Below, in pieces: positions 46,051 through 54,396 of a DNA stretch of 64,000 nucleotides. The notes under the pieces were generated by a model that worked only from the letters and a program-made list of their open reading frames with translations, had not been told where the DNA came from and ran no database searches. Source of the stretch: Labilibaculum antarcticum (GTDB lineage Bacteria > Bacteroidota > Bacteroidia > Bacteroidales > Marinifilaceae); the NCBI RefSeq assembly GCF_002356295.1, contig NZ_AP018042.1, positions 1,706,361-1,770,360 on the forward strand, read 5' to 3'. A program made the position numbers and the translations under genes. Position 1 is the stretch's first letter, and every line of letters starts with the position of its first letter.

Positions 46051-46515
46051 ATGATGAGTCACAATAAATTAAATTTACAATATTTTTTCCTTTTCCTCCT
46101 GATAAACATTACTTTTTGTTCGTGCAGTAAGGATACTAATGTGGATGAAATAATCCCATATACCTATGTTAAGGGAACTATATATCTTGATTTTTACAGT
46201 GAGTTAAATTCCCCGGGGAACGCACTGTATTTCGATGAAATAGGAGCATCTGTTGGATATAATGGGCATGGATTTATTGTAGTTCGAACCGGCACTTATG
46301 AATTTGACGTATTTGACGCAAGTTGTACGAATGATAAAGATTCTGAAGAACATGTCGAACTTGATGGTGTTTTTGTAGAATGTCCTGTTTGCGAAAGTAA
46401 ATTTAATATTCTGGGCGATGGTTACCCCTTTAACGGATCTGTTGCTATTCACAAATTAAAAGAATACAGCAACACTTACTCCTCTAGTACCAATACGCTA
46501 AAAGTTCGCAATTAA
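46051..46515 (+). CDS. Lipoprotein with a Rieske-like fold and altered ligands
   Basis: This 154-residue protein has a lipoprotein-type signal (hydrophobic 11-22, lipobox ending FCSC, Cys25 likely lipidated). The mature part follows the Rieske pattern: a beta-rich start, then FIVVRTGTYEFDVFDASCTN (about 75-94) and CPVCESKFNILGDG (111-124), then a closing strand (VAIHKLKEY). In Rieske [2Fe-2S] proteins these loops read CxH and CxxH with 15-17 residues between them. Here they read C92-T-N94 and C111-P-V-C114 with 16 residues between, so both histidine positions are changed. Metal binding is therefore open. The protein stands alone between greA and hppA. Confidence 0.7.
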   Translation: MMSHNKLNLQYFFLFLLINITFCSCSKDTNVDEIIPYTYVKGTIYLDFYSELNSPGNALYFDEIGASVGYNGHGFIVVRTGTYEFDVFDASCTNDKDSEEHVELDGVFVECPVCESKFNILGDGYPFNGSVAIHKLKEYSNTYSSSTNTLKVRN

Positions 46516-46705
46516 ATTAATCACGAAAAAACTACTCACCTACCTAAGGAACTAATCTTCACAGGTTAAAAATAAGAAAATAAGCATACAATCAAAATAC
46601 AATAAAGTTTACTTTTAAAAATTTTAATCATTTAAAGTCTTGTTTCACTTTACGATAATGCATAATTTAATGAGGAATTCACCTAATTAAATTAATTTCT
46701 ATCCT

Positions 46706-49234
46706 ATGAAAAAAGCATTATTACTACTAGTGTTCGGGGTATTTCTCACTCCTTTCGCAAGTTTTGCCAGTGAAGCAGACTTAGTTGTTCCGGATTTAAG
46801 ACAGAGTGTTTTTGACGGACTGGGTGGCATTAATGGTTGGGACTTGTTATTTTATGGCATTATAGTTATTGTTCTGGGTCTGTTATTCGGAATGATTCAG
46901 TTTAAGAGAATTAAAAAACTGCCAGTGCATCATTCAATGGCAAAAGTTTCCAATATTATTTACGAAACCTGCAAAATATACCTGTTGCAACAAGGTAAAT
47001 TTCTAATTATTCTCTTTCTTATAATTGGTACTGCTATTTCCTACTATTTTATTGGTTTGGCACATGTTTCCATTCCGAAAACCATGCTTATTCTTCTTTG
47101 GACTGTACTGGGGATATTAGGATCGTATGGTGTAGCCTGGTTTGGAATCAGGATAAATACCTATGCAAACAGTCGTACCTCTTTTGCTGCTCTTAAGCAA
47201 AAGCCTTTCGATGTAATGTCGATTCCTTTACGAGCAGGAATGAGCGTAGGACTTCTTTTGATTTGCGTTGAATTAATAATGATGATCTCAATTTTGCTTT
47301 TTATACCTGGCGAAAGTGCCGGAGCTTGTTTTGTAGGATTTGCAATTGGTGAATCATTGGGTGCTGCAGCCTTACGAATTGCTGGTGGTATCTTTACCAA
47401 GATTGCAGATATTGGTGCCGATTTAATGAAACTTGTTTTCAAAATTGGTGAAGATGATCCAAGAAACCCTGGAGTTATTGCCGATTGTACGGGTGATAAT
47501 GCAGGGGATAGTGTAGGTCCTACTGCCGATGGGTTTGAAACTTACGGTGTTACGGGAGTTGCATTAATAACCTTTATCATTTTAATGTTTGGCGAAACAG
47601 GTTTAATGCCTAATGTCGGTTTTGCATCGACACTTATTGTTTGGATTTTTGCTATGCGTGTACTGATGATTTTCACTTCGGTATTTGCTTACCTAATTAA
47701 TCAAGCCATTGCTAAAGCCAGATATAGTCAGGTTGATCGTTTCAATTTCGAGTCTCCTCTAACTTCTTTAGTATGGATTACATCTATTATTTCCATTATT
47801 GTGACTTATGCTTTAAGCTATATCCTTATTAAGGATCTTCCTGAAGAATTATGGTGGAAACTCTCAACAATAATCTCCTGTGGAACTTTAGCGGCAGCAG
47901 TGATTCCGGAATTGACCAAAGCGTTTACCAGTTCAAGCTCCCGCCATGTGCAAGAAATTGTAATTGCTTCACGTGAAGGCGGTGCATCTTTAACTATTCT
48001 TTCGGGGATGGTAGCCGGTAATTTCTCAGCTTTTTGGAAAGGTATGGTGATGATGGCGTTGATGGCAACCGCATTTTACACCGTTCAGGACATTGCGATT
48101 TTTGGCGATTACCCAGGAATTTTTGCCTTTGGATTAGTAGCATTTGGTTTCTTAGGTATGGGACCTGTTACTATCGCAGTTGATAGTTATGGCCCAGTAA
48201 CCGATAATGCTCAATCGGTTTTCGAACTATCTCAGATCGAAAAAATTCCGAATATTAAGGAAGAGATTCTTAGGGATTTTGGATTTGAACCGAATTTTGT
48301 AACTGGGAAACACAATTTGGAAGAGAATGATTCTGCAGGAAATACTTTTAAAGCCACAGCAAAACCAGTATTAATTGGTACTGCAGTTATTGGAGCAACT
48401 ACAATGATATTTGCGATTATTCTCCTGCTTAAGAAAACGATTCTCTTGAATGGTGAATCATTACTGCAAATTCAATTAACCGATCCATCGGTTATTCTGG
48501 GTTTAATTACCGGTGGTGCCGTGATATTCTGGTTCTCGGGCGCATCGATGCAAGCTGTTACAACAGGTGCTTATCGTGCGGTTGAATATATTAAAGAGAA
48601 CATCGATTTGGACAAAACGGAAGCTGATCTTGAAGACTCTAAAAATGTTGTGAAGATTTGTACTCAATATGCACAAACAGGAATGTGGAATATTTTTGCT
48701 GTAATTCTTTGTCTGACATTGGCATTTGCGTTTTTTAGTCCGAACTTCTTTGTTGCTTACCTAATTTCCATTGCCATTTTCGGTTTGTTTCAGGCTATGT
48801 ATATGGCCAATGCCGGTGGTGCATGGGACAATGCAAAAAAAGTAGTTGAAGTTGATTTAAAAGAGAAAAACACTCCTTTACACGATGCAACAATTATTGG
48901 TGATACTGTTGGTGATCCATACAAGGACACTTCATCGGTAGCCTTAAATCCAATTATTAAATTCTCTACTTTATTTGGATTATTGGCAGCCGAAATTGCT
49001 ATTGAATTAATCGTTCAGTCGGATAGAACCGGAGAAATGAATTACGCCCCTTACATTGGAGTTGTTTTCTTAGCAGTTGGATTGTACTTCGTATACCGTT
49101 CTTTCTACGGAATGAGAATTCCGGCAAAGGAAGTAAAAACGCCCAATCCTCAGATCATACATGAGGAAACACAAATGGGAAGTAATCATCAAGATCCACT
49201 AAAAGTGAATGTAGCTGGCAAAACGAGAAAATAG
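46706..49234 (+). CDS. hppA: Membrane-bound ion-translocating pyrophosphatase, divergent type
   Basis: This 842-residue enzyme couples pyrophosphate hydrolysis to H+ or Na+ export. It has about 16 membrane helices and an apparent N-terminal signal segment (residues 1-22, ending SFASEA). Substrate-binding motifs are present: EDDPRNPGVIAD with DNAGDSVGPTADGFETY (about 249-280), YGPVTDNAQSVFEL (about 495-508) and AWDNAKK...GDTVGDPYKDT (about 708-745). Two loops differ from the common form (GMAADLFE is GPTADGFE; DNAGGIAE is DNAQSVFE), so it belongs to a divergent subgroup. Lysine in AGNTFKA is at the position that marks K+-independent enzymes. Ion specificity cannot be read with certainty. It is monocistronic. 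Confidence 0.92.
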   Translation: MKKALLLLVFGVFLTPFASFASEADLVVPDLRQSVFDGLGGINGWDLLFYGIIVIVLGLLFGMIQFKRIKKLPVHHSMAKVSNIIYETCKIYLLQQGKFLIILFLIIGTAISYYFIGLAHVSIPKTMLILLWTVLGILGSYGVAWFGIRINTYANSRTSFAALKQKPFDVMSIPLRAGMSVGLLLICVELIMMISILLFIPGESAGACFVGFAIGESLGAAALRIAGGIFTKIADIGADLMKLVFKIGEDDPRNPGVIADCTGDNAGDSVGPTADGFETYGVTGVALITFIILMFGETGLMPNVGFASTLIVWIFAMRVLMIFTSVFAYLINQAIAKARYSQVDRFNFESPLTSLVWITSIISIIVTYALSYILIKDLPEELWWKLSTIISCGTLAAAVIPELTKAFTSSSSRHVQEIVIASREGGASLTILSGMVAGNFSAFWKGMVMMALMATAFYTVQDIAIFGDYPGIFAFGLVAFGFLGMGPVTIAVDSYGPVTDNAQSVFELSQIEKIPNIKEEILRDFGFEPNFVTGKHNLEENDSAGNTFKATAKPVLIGTAVIGATTMIFAIILLLKKTILLNGESLLQIQLTDPSVILGLITGGAVIFWFSGASMQAVTTGAYRAVEYIKENIDLDKTEADLEDSKNVVKICTQYAQTGMWNIFAVILCLTLAFAFFSPNFFVAYLISIAIFGLFQAMYMANAGGAWDNAKKVVEVDLKEKNTPLHDATIIGDTVGDPYKDTSSVALNPIIKFSTLFGLLAAEIAIELIVQSDRTGEMNYAPYIGVVFLAVGLYFVYRSFYGMRIPAKEVKTPNPQIIHEETQMGSNHQDPLKVNVAGKTRK

Positions 49235-49252
49235 TTATTTCATTAAAATACA

Positions 49253-49285
49253 AAACCCCGGAGAATTTCTTCGGGGTTCTTTTTT
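49253..49285. terminator. Terminator between hppA and ribF
   Basis: AACCCCG (49254-49260) pairs with CGGGGTT (49272-49278), extended by an imperfect inner stem. Six to seven T follow. A-rich sequence on the left also allows use by ribF. Confidence 0.8.
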
Positions 49286-49300
49286 GCCATGATGAATATT

Positions 49301-50230
49301 TTATCCCAACAGGCTTAAAACTTTCAATCGATCTTTCGCCAACTGCGCTTTCAACTCATCGAGAGAGGCGAAAAATTGCTCGTTTCGAATGCGTTGATAA
49401 AAATGAATCGTGATATTTTTGTAGTAGATATCTTGATTAAAATCCAGTATATGAACCTCGATGGAACGATTGTCGAGTTGATTATTTACGGTTGGTCGAA
49501 CACCAATATTCAGCATTCCCAAGTATATTTTATCATCCACATCAACCTTTACGGCATACACTCCATCTTTGGGAACCAATTTATAGCTCTCCTGAGGATC
49601 GATGTTAGCAGTAGGAAATCCTATGGTGTGCCCCAGTTTTTTTCCATCGATAACATCTCCTTTAATAAAAAAACGATAGCCCAAATATTTATTTGCCATT
49701 TGGATATCACCTTCTGAGATCGCAGTGCGAACTTTCGTAGAGCTCACATTAATAGCATCCATATTTAGAACATCCTGACGTTCGATTTTGAAGTTTAACT
49801 TATCGGCAAACATCTTTAAATCCTCATATTTGCCTTCACGATTGTGTCCAAAACGATGATCGTAACCAACCACCAGATATTTCATGCCCAACTGCTTCAC
49901 CAAAATCTGCTCAACGAATTCGACGTAGGTCAATTTCGAAAATTCTTTTGTAAACGGGTAAACAACTAAATGATCAATTCCGGCAGCCTCGAGCAGCACC
50001 TTTTTTTCTTCCAATGTATTGATTAAACGCAAGCCATTGTCCTCGGGATTTAAAACCAGTCTTGGGTGAGGATAAAAAGTAAATATCACTGTTTCACCCT
50101 TCACTTTTTGAGCCAATTCCTGTAAACGACGAATCACTTTGCGGTGCCCAAGATGCACGCCATCAAAAGTACCGATGGTTACAACTGGATTAATTGCGGA
50201 AAAATCTTTTAAATCCGTATATATTTTCAT
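49301..50230 (-). CDS. ribF: Bifunctional riboflavin kinase/FAD synthetase
   Basis: RibF phosphorylates riboflavin to FMN and adenylylates FMN to FAD. The 309-residue protein has the N-terminal nucleotidyltransferase domain with TIGTFDGVHLGHRKVIRRL (about 18-36, the HxGH-like motif), VVGYDHRFGHNREG (about 119-132) and NVSSTKVRTAISEG (about 158-171). The C-terminal riboflavin kinase domain (about 180-309) carries GHTIGFPTANID. Length and order are standard. It converges on hppA and stands alone. Confidence 0.96.
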   Translation of the reverse strand: MKIYTDLKDFSAINPVVTIGTFDGVHLGHRKVIRRLQELAQKVKGETVIFTFYPHPRLVLNPEDNGLRLINTLEEKKVLLEAAGIDHLVVYPFTKEFSKLTYVEFVEQILVKQLGMKYLVVGYDHRFGHNREGKYEDLKMFADKLNFKIERQDVLNMDAINVSSTKVRTAISEGDIQMANKYLGYRFFIKGDVIDGKKLGHTIGFPTANIDPQESYKLVPKDGVYAVKVDVDDKIYLGMLNIGVRPTVNNQLDNRSIEVHILDFNQDIYYKNITIHFYQRIRNEQFFASLDELKAQLAKDRLKVLSLLG

Positions 50231-50329
50231 GTGCCAACCTAAATTATTCTATCAAAATGGTTCCCTTTTTATTCCCATCTCACTGCAGCCATTCTATCCA
50301 ATCAATTGAGAATACATCTTGATTTACTG

Positions 50330-50479
50330 ATGCAAAAATATGAAAATTTCAGGAACAAACTCCGACTTAAACCAAACGAAGTAAATTTATGGCGAATGAT
50401 GAAAAAAAACGATCAGCTCAAGAGGCAGGTAAATGACATTCCATTTACACAGCACAAATTAAATCCGGAAAAGAAATAA
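50330..50479 (+). CDS. Possible 49-residue small protein (uncertain)
   Basis: An ATG-initiated frame encodes a very basic, hydrophilic peptide starting MQKYENFRNKLRLKPNEVN and ending HKLNPEKK. The frame is open for about 30 further codons upstream, without a better start. Composition is plausible for a short helix, but no family is recognised and no promoter or ribosome site stands out. It lies in the 433-bp gap between ribF and a lipoprotein gene, where nothing else is seen. Confidence 0.2.
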   Translation: MQKYENFRNKLRLKPNEVNLWRMMKKNDQLKRQVNDIPFTQHKLNPEKK

Positions 50480-50663
50480 TAATGATTATACAGGAAATTA
50501 TTAGTAAATTTCACGCTTAGTTTCCGAATATAAACGAAAAATAATAAATTTCTTTTCGTTTTTGTATAGTAATAGAATGAGAATCATATGCTAATGTGAC
50601 TGCTTTAATGTATCCGGAGAACAAACTAAAAACTATTGAACGCAAACAAAGAAAACTATTCAT

Positions 50664-51818
50664 ATGAAAAAATTATTATTAGCCCTTCCAATCCTTTTAT
50701 TGTGGGCTTGTAGTCAGAAAGACCTTGTTAATGTTGAAGGTAAAATTGATAATGCTAAAGGCAAAGTATTGTACTTTGACAGATTAAATACAACAGGTGC
50801 AGAAGTAATAGACTCTGTCACAATTGAGGAAGACGGTCGATTTGAATTTAAGGTGAAAAACACCAAACCTGAATTTTATTTATTACGCCTTTCTAACGGT
50901 CAATTAATTACCTTATTAGCTGAAGCAAATGAAAGTCTTATCGTTTCTATTAAGGGAGTAGATATGGGGAAAGATTATACCGTTGAAGGTTCTAAAGGCT
51001 CTAAGTTAGTGAAAGAATTGAACGACAAACTTAACGAAACCAAAGATCACCTTGCTACTATTCGTAAAGATTTAGAATCGAAGAAAAGTGATCCCAACTA
51101 TTCCAATATTTCGCAAAACCTATTAGCTGATTACGTGAAAGCACTTCAAAATCAAAGAGAGTTTTCGATTGATTTTATCATGAAAAATGCAACTTCATTA
51201 TCAAGCTATATGGCTTTGTATCAAAAATTAGACGACAACACCTATACTTTGAACGAGAACGAAGACATTAAGTATGTTAAAATCGTTGCTTCCTCGATGA
51301 AAGCCTTGTATCCTGAGCATGATTACACCAAAGCTATTTTGGGTAATTTGAAAGTTTTACAAAAGAAGTACAATAATGCTAAGGTTGCCAAATTAATTGC
51401 AGATAAAGGAACCAATTTCCCTGATATCAAGCTTCCCAACCAAAAGGGAAAAGAAATTAGTCTTACCTCATTAAAAGGAAAGTTTATTATTTTAAGTTTC
51501 TGGGCTTCTCAAGATGTAAACTCTCGCAAACAAAACAGAGATTTAAAGAGGATTTACGAAAAATTCAATAAAAAAGGATTGGAAATTTATCAGGTTTCTA
51601 TTGATCAGGATGAGAAATTATGGACTAAAGCCATTCAGGATGATCAATTAAACTGGACTAATGTGTGCGATACAAAAACCGGAAGCGTAAATGCTACAAG
51701 ACTTTACAACATTCAATCTGTACCATCAAACTATTTGTTGGATCAGAAAGGTGATATTGTTGGAAAAAATCTTTTTGGTTTGGCACTTGAAGAGAAAATA
51801 GCACAATACGTTAAGTAG
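50664..51818 (+). CDS. DUF4369/thioredoxin-like lipoprotein without CxxC
   Basis: This 384-residue protein has a lipoprotein signal (lipobox LLLWAC, Cys16). It has a DUF4369-type N-terminal beta domain (about 20-110, VEGKIDNAKGKVLYFDRLN), a helical linker (about 113-235) and a TlpA/AhpC-like thioredoxin domain (about 248-384). The thioredoxin fold is recognisable: FPDIKLPNQKGKEISLTSLKG, FIILSFWAS (about 274-282) and the cis-proline segment VPSNYLLD (Pro354). The redox motif is absent: where FWASWCxxC is expected the sequence reads FWASQDVNS. Thiol-disulfide exchange by the usual mechanism is not possible, so a binding or scaffolding role is more likely. Confidence 0.85.
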   Translation: MKKLLLALPILLLWACSQKDLVNVEGKIDNAKGKVLYFDRLNTTGAEVIDSVTIEEDGRFEFKVKNTKPEFYLLRLSNGQLITLLAEANESLIVSIKGVDMGKDYTVEGSKGSKLVKELNDKLNETKDHLATIRKDLESKKSDPNYSNISQNLLADYVKALQNQREFSIDFIMKNATSLSSYMALYQKLDDNTYTLNENEDIKYVKIVASSMKALYPEHDYTKAILGNLKVLQKKYNNAKVAKLIADKGTNFPDIKLPNQKGKEISLTSLKGKFIILSFWASQDVNSRKQNRDLKRIYEKFNKKGLEIYQVSIDQDEKLWTKAIQDDQLNWTNVCDTKTGSVNATRLYNIQSVPSNYLLDQKGDIVGKNLFGLALEEKIAQYVK

Positions 51819-51898
51819 ACCTGCACAAGACCTCATGACCCAAACTCTTCTCCTAAAGGGAAGGGAAAATGACATTTACAAACTTGTCTCAGACAGTA

Positions 51899-52669
51899 AT
51901 GATCGAGAAAAAAAATATATACTTTGCATCAGACGTACATCTTGGTGCCCCTGCCTTACAGAATAATCGCGAACGCGAGAAATTGTTTGTAAAGTGGCTT
52001 GATCAGGTTAAAGATGATGCGGAATGCATTTATTTAATGGGGGATATTTTTGATTTCTGGTTTGAATACAAACGTGCTGTTCCGAGAGGATTTACACGTG
52101 TTTTAGGCAAGATTGCTGAAATTACAGACTCTGGTATTCCCGTACATTTCTTTACTGGAAACCACGACATTTGGGTGTTCGATTATTTACCCACTGAGAT
52201 TGGAGTAATTGTTCATCGGGACATCGTAAAAACTGAGATTAAAGGGAAAAAGTTTTTCTTAGGTCATGGAGATGGACTGGGACCATTCGACAGGAATTAC
52301 AAAATATTAAAGAAAATTTTCACAAGCTCCTTTTTACAATGGTCATTTGCTCGTATCCATCCTAATTTATCCATTTGGCTGGCCCATAAATGGTCGGGAC
52401 ACAGCAGATTAAGAGATGGAAAAGTGGAAGCTGACGATTACCGTGGTGACGACAAAGAATGGTTGGTGCTTTTCGCACAAGATGAACTGAAGAAGGAACA
52501 TTACGATTATTTTGTATTTGGACACCGGCACATGCCTTGTAATGTGGATTTGAATGGAAAAAGTCGATATATCAATACCGGTGATTGGGTAACTCATTTT
52601 ACCTACGCAGTATTCGATGGAGAAAATATGGAAGTTAAAGAATACGAAAAACCAACGATTGGCTGCTAA
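51899..52669 (+). CDS. lpxH: UDP-2,3-diacylglucosamine pyrophosphohydrolase-like
   Basis: LpxH hydrolyses UDP-2,3-diacylglucosamine to lipid X and UMP in lipid A synthesis at the inner membrane. The product has about 256 residues, and its calcineurin-like metal-binding motifs are all visible: IYFASDVHLGAP (DxH, about 7-18), YLMGDIFDFWFEY (GDxxD, about 42-54), FFTGNHDIWVFDY (GNHD, about 82-94), FLGHGDGLGP (about 120-129) and FGHRHMP (GHxH, about 211-217). The start is placed at ATG 51899; an upstream ATG at 51869 adds ten residues without homology. This is the broader Bacteroidota form of LpxH. Confidence 0.87.
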   Translation: MIEKKNIYFASDVHLGAPALQNNREREKLFVKWLDQVKDDAECIYLMGDIFDFWFEYKRAVPRGFTRVLGKIAEITDSGIPVHFFTGNHDIWVFDYLPTEIGVIVHRDIVKTEIKGKKFFLGHGDGLGPFDRNYKILKKIFTSSFLQWSFARIHPNLSIWLAHKWSGHSRLRDGKVEADDYRGDDKEWLVLFAQDELKKEHYDYFVFGHRHMPCNVDLNGKSRYINTGDWVTHFTYAVFDGENMEVKEYEKPTIGC

Positions 52670-52683
52670 GGAAAACAAAAAGT

Positions 52684-52800
52684 TAACCACTAAGGACACA
52701 TCATCCTTTGTGGAAAAGAAGGAACAAAAAAACTAAAGAGTAACCACTGAGGACACAAAGGGTTTTCACGAAGTAACACAAAGAAATACTTCTCCCTTTA
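52684..52800. repeat. Direct repeats of the ACCACTAAGGACACA type
   Basis: A 17-bp unit TAACCACT(A/G)AGGACACA occurs at 52684-52700 and 52741-52757, spaced 57 bp. It continues into CACAAAGGG, CACGAAG and AACACAAAG segments. This is the first of the dispersed repeats that fill intergenic regions from here to the right edge. Confidence 0.65.
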
Positions 52801-52904
52801 TGGATAACAAAAAAAAAGGTTTAAAAAAAGACACTCTCCTCTTCACCATAGAAACCAATGTAAAAACGTAGCACACGACGTTACTACAAGATAGAATATA
52901 AAAC

Positions 52905-54278
52905 ATGGAAATATTATATATCGCAATTGGAATAGCTAAAGGATTAATTATAGCCTGGTTTATCTACCGCAGAAAATCGGGTCAACAGTCAGCTCTGCAT
53001 CGTGAAGAATTGTTGAAACAGGAAAATTCTTTTATCAACGAAAAGAGTGAACTTTCGCACAAGCTTTCCGTGCTGGAAGAACGAACTACTAATCTGCTAC
53101 AAGAGAAAACATATATAAATGAAGCTGTGAGTGCGGAGCGTATGAAGAATGAGAATTTGACGCGCTCTGTTTCTATATCCGCCACCGAGCGAAAAAACTT
53201 GGAAGAACGCTTAACAAATCAAAAGCAAGAGTTGGCAGATCTTCAAAAGAAATTCACAAGCGAATTCGAAAATATTGCCATCAAAATACTAAAGGATAAC
53301 ACCAAAGAATTTACCAGCTCGAATCAAAAGAACATGAGTGATATCATGGCGCCTATCAAAGAAAAATTGATGTCGTTTGAAAAAAAGGTAGAGGAAACAT
53401 ACGATCGTGAACTTCGCGATAAAATCAGCCTGAAGGAAGAGGTGAAAAAGCTTTACGAACTGAATTCAAAAATTAGTGATGAAGCCAACAACCTTACCAA
53501 AGCTTTAAAAGGTGATGTGAAGAAGCAAGGAAATTGGGGCGAAGTAGTATTAGAAAGAATATTGGAGCGATCTGGTTTGACCAAAGGTCAGGAATACGAC
53601 CGTGAGGTAGTGATGAAAAACAGCGAAGGACAAACCATTCGTCCTGATGTAATTATTCGTTTACCGGAAGAAAAACATGTCATAGTAGATTCCAAAGTAT
53701 CACTGGTTGCATACGAGCGATATGTAAATTCAATTGGTGATGTTGATGCGGAGAAATTTCAAAAGGAACATATTGTTTCCATGAAAGCGCACGTAAAAGA
53801 ATTAGCTGATAAACATTACCAAAGTTCGAGTTCTTTGAACTCTCCGGATTTTGTATTAATGTTTATGCCAATAGAATCATCCTTTGCCATGGCTGTTCAG
53901 TACGATCAGGAACTGTTTAACTTCGCTTGGGATAACAAAATAGTAATTGTGAGCCCTTCTACCTTATTGGCCACATTGCGCACCATTGCTTCCATCTGGA
54001 AACAGGAGCAACAAAACCACAATGTAAAGGAAATTGCCAAACAAGGTGGTTTGCTATATGACAAGTTTGTTGGATTTGTTGAGGATATGATTAAGCTGGG
54101 CAAACAAATGGACACCTCGAAAAGCAGCTATCAGGATGCCATGAAAAAACTGTACGATGGCAGCGGAAACATGGTTCGACGCGCTGAGAATATCCGCGAA
54201 TTGGGTGCCAAGGTGAAAAAGAGATTGCCGCAAACTTTAATCGACAAAATGAACGATACGGAAGCAATTGTAGAATAA
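52905..54278 (+). CDS. rmuC: DNA recombination protein RmuC
   Basis: RmuC limits certain recombination events and has a nuclease-like core of unclear activity. The 457-residue protein has one N-terminal hydrophobic segment (about 4-20), a long coiled coil (about 28-150) and the conserved RmuC domain (about 175-430). The domain shows GDVKKQGNWGEVVLERILERSG in two adjoining blocks (about 204-225), IRPDVIIRLPEEKHVIVDSKVSL (about 246-268, again split), FVLMFMPIESSF and VIVSPSTLLATLRTIASIW. The length fits the family. It is convergent with the PLP-enzyme gene. Repeats and a perfect palindrome follow its stop. Confidence 0.94.
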   Translation: MEILYIAIGIAKGLIIAWFIYRRKSGQQSALHREELLKQENSFINEKSELSHKLSVLEERTTNLLQEKTYINEAVSAERMKNENLTRSVSISATERKNLEERLTNQKQELADLQKKFTSEFENIAIKILKDNTKEFTSSNQKNMSDIMAPIKEKLMSFEKKVEETYDRELRDKISLKEEVKKLYELNSKISDEANNLTKALKGDVKKQGNWGEVVLERILERSGLTKGQEYDREVVMKNSEGQTIRPDVIIRLPEEKHVIVDSKVSLVAYERYVNSIGDVDAEKFQKEHIVSMKAHVKELADKHYQSSSSLNSPDFVLMFMPIESSFAMAVQYDQELFNFAWDNKIVIVSPSTLLATLRTIASIWKQEQQNHNVKEIAKQGGLLYDKFVGFVEDMIKLGKQMDTSKSSYQDAMKKLYDGSGNMVRRAENIRELGAKVKKRLPQTLIDKMNDTEAIVE

Positions 54279-54289
54279 TATTTCAAAAC

Positions 54290-54313
54290 GTAGGGACACA
54301 ACAAGCTGTGTCC
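54290..54313 (+). repeat. GGGACAC/GTGTCC repeat after rmuC
   Basis: This reads GTAGGGACACA, a short spacer, then TGTGTCC, an inverted repeat of GGACACA (54294-54300) with TGTGTCC (54307-54313). It lies 12 nt after the rmuC stop in sense orientation. It is the most diverged of four copies. Confidence 0.6.
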
Positions 54314-54316
54314 GTT

Positions 54317-54351
54317 AAAAAAGGGTCACGACATGTCGTGACCCTTTTTTT
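54317..54351. terminator. Perfect 34-bp palindromic terminator between rmuC and a convergent gene
   Basis: Arms of 17 bp (six A, then GGGTCACGACA, and its exact complement ending in T) meet with no loop at 54333/54334. A and T tails make it a terminator in both directions. Its core GTCACGACATGTCGTGAC also looks like a repeat unit. Confidence 0.85.
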
Positions 54352-54369
54352 GCAATAATATTTAAAGAA

Positions 54370-54393
54370 GGACACACCATGGCGTGTCCCTAC
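54370..54393 (-). repeat. GGGACAC/GTGTCC repeat after the PLP gamma-lyase-like gene
   Basis: On the minus strand it reads GTAGGGACACGCCATGGTGT and on to GTCC. It begins 3 nt after that gene's stop codon (54397). Copies of the same unit lie at 61462-61485 and 63813-63836. Confidence 0.75.
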
Positions 54394-54396
54394 AAA

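Noticed and set aside
51869-51898. Upstream ATG for lpxH
   Set aside because: The ten added residues lack similarity, and MIEKKNIYFASDVHLG is the expected beginning.
52860-52895. A fifth copy of the GGGACAC/GTGTCC repeat before rmuC
   Set aside because: Only a loose GTAG...CTAC similarity is present and the central palindrome is missing.
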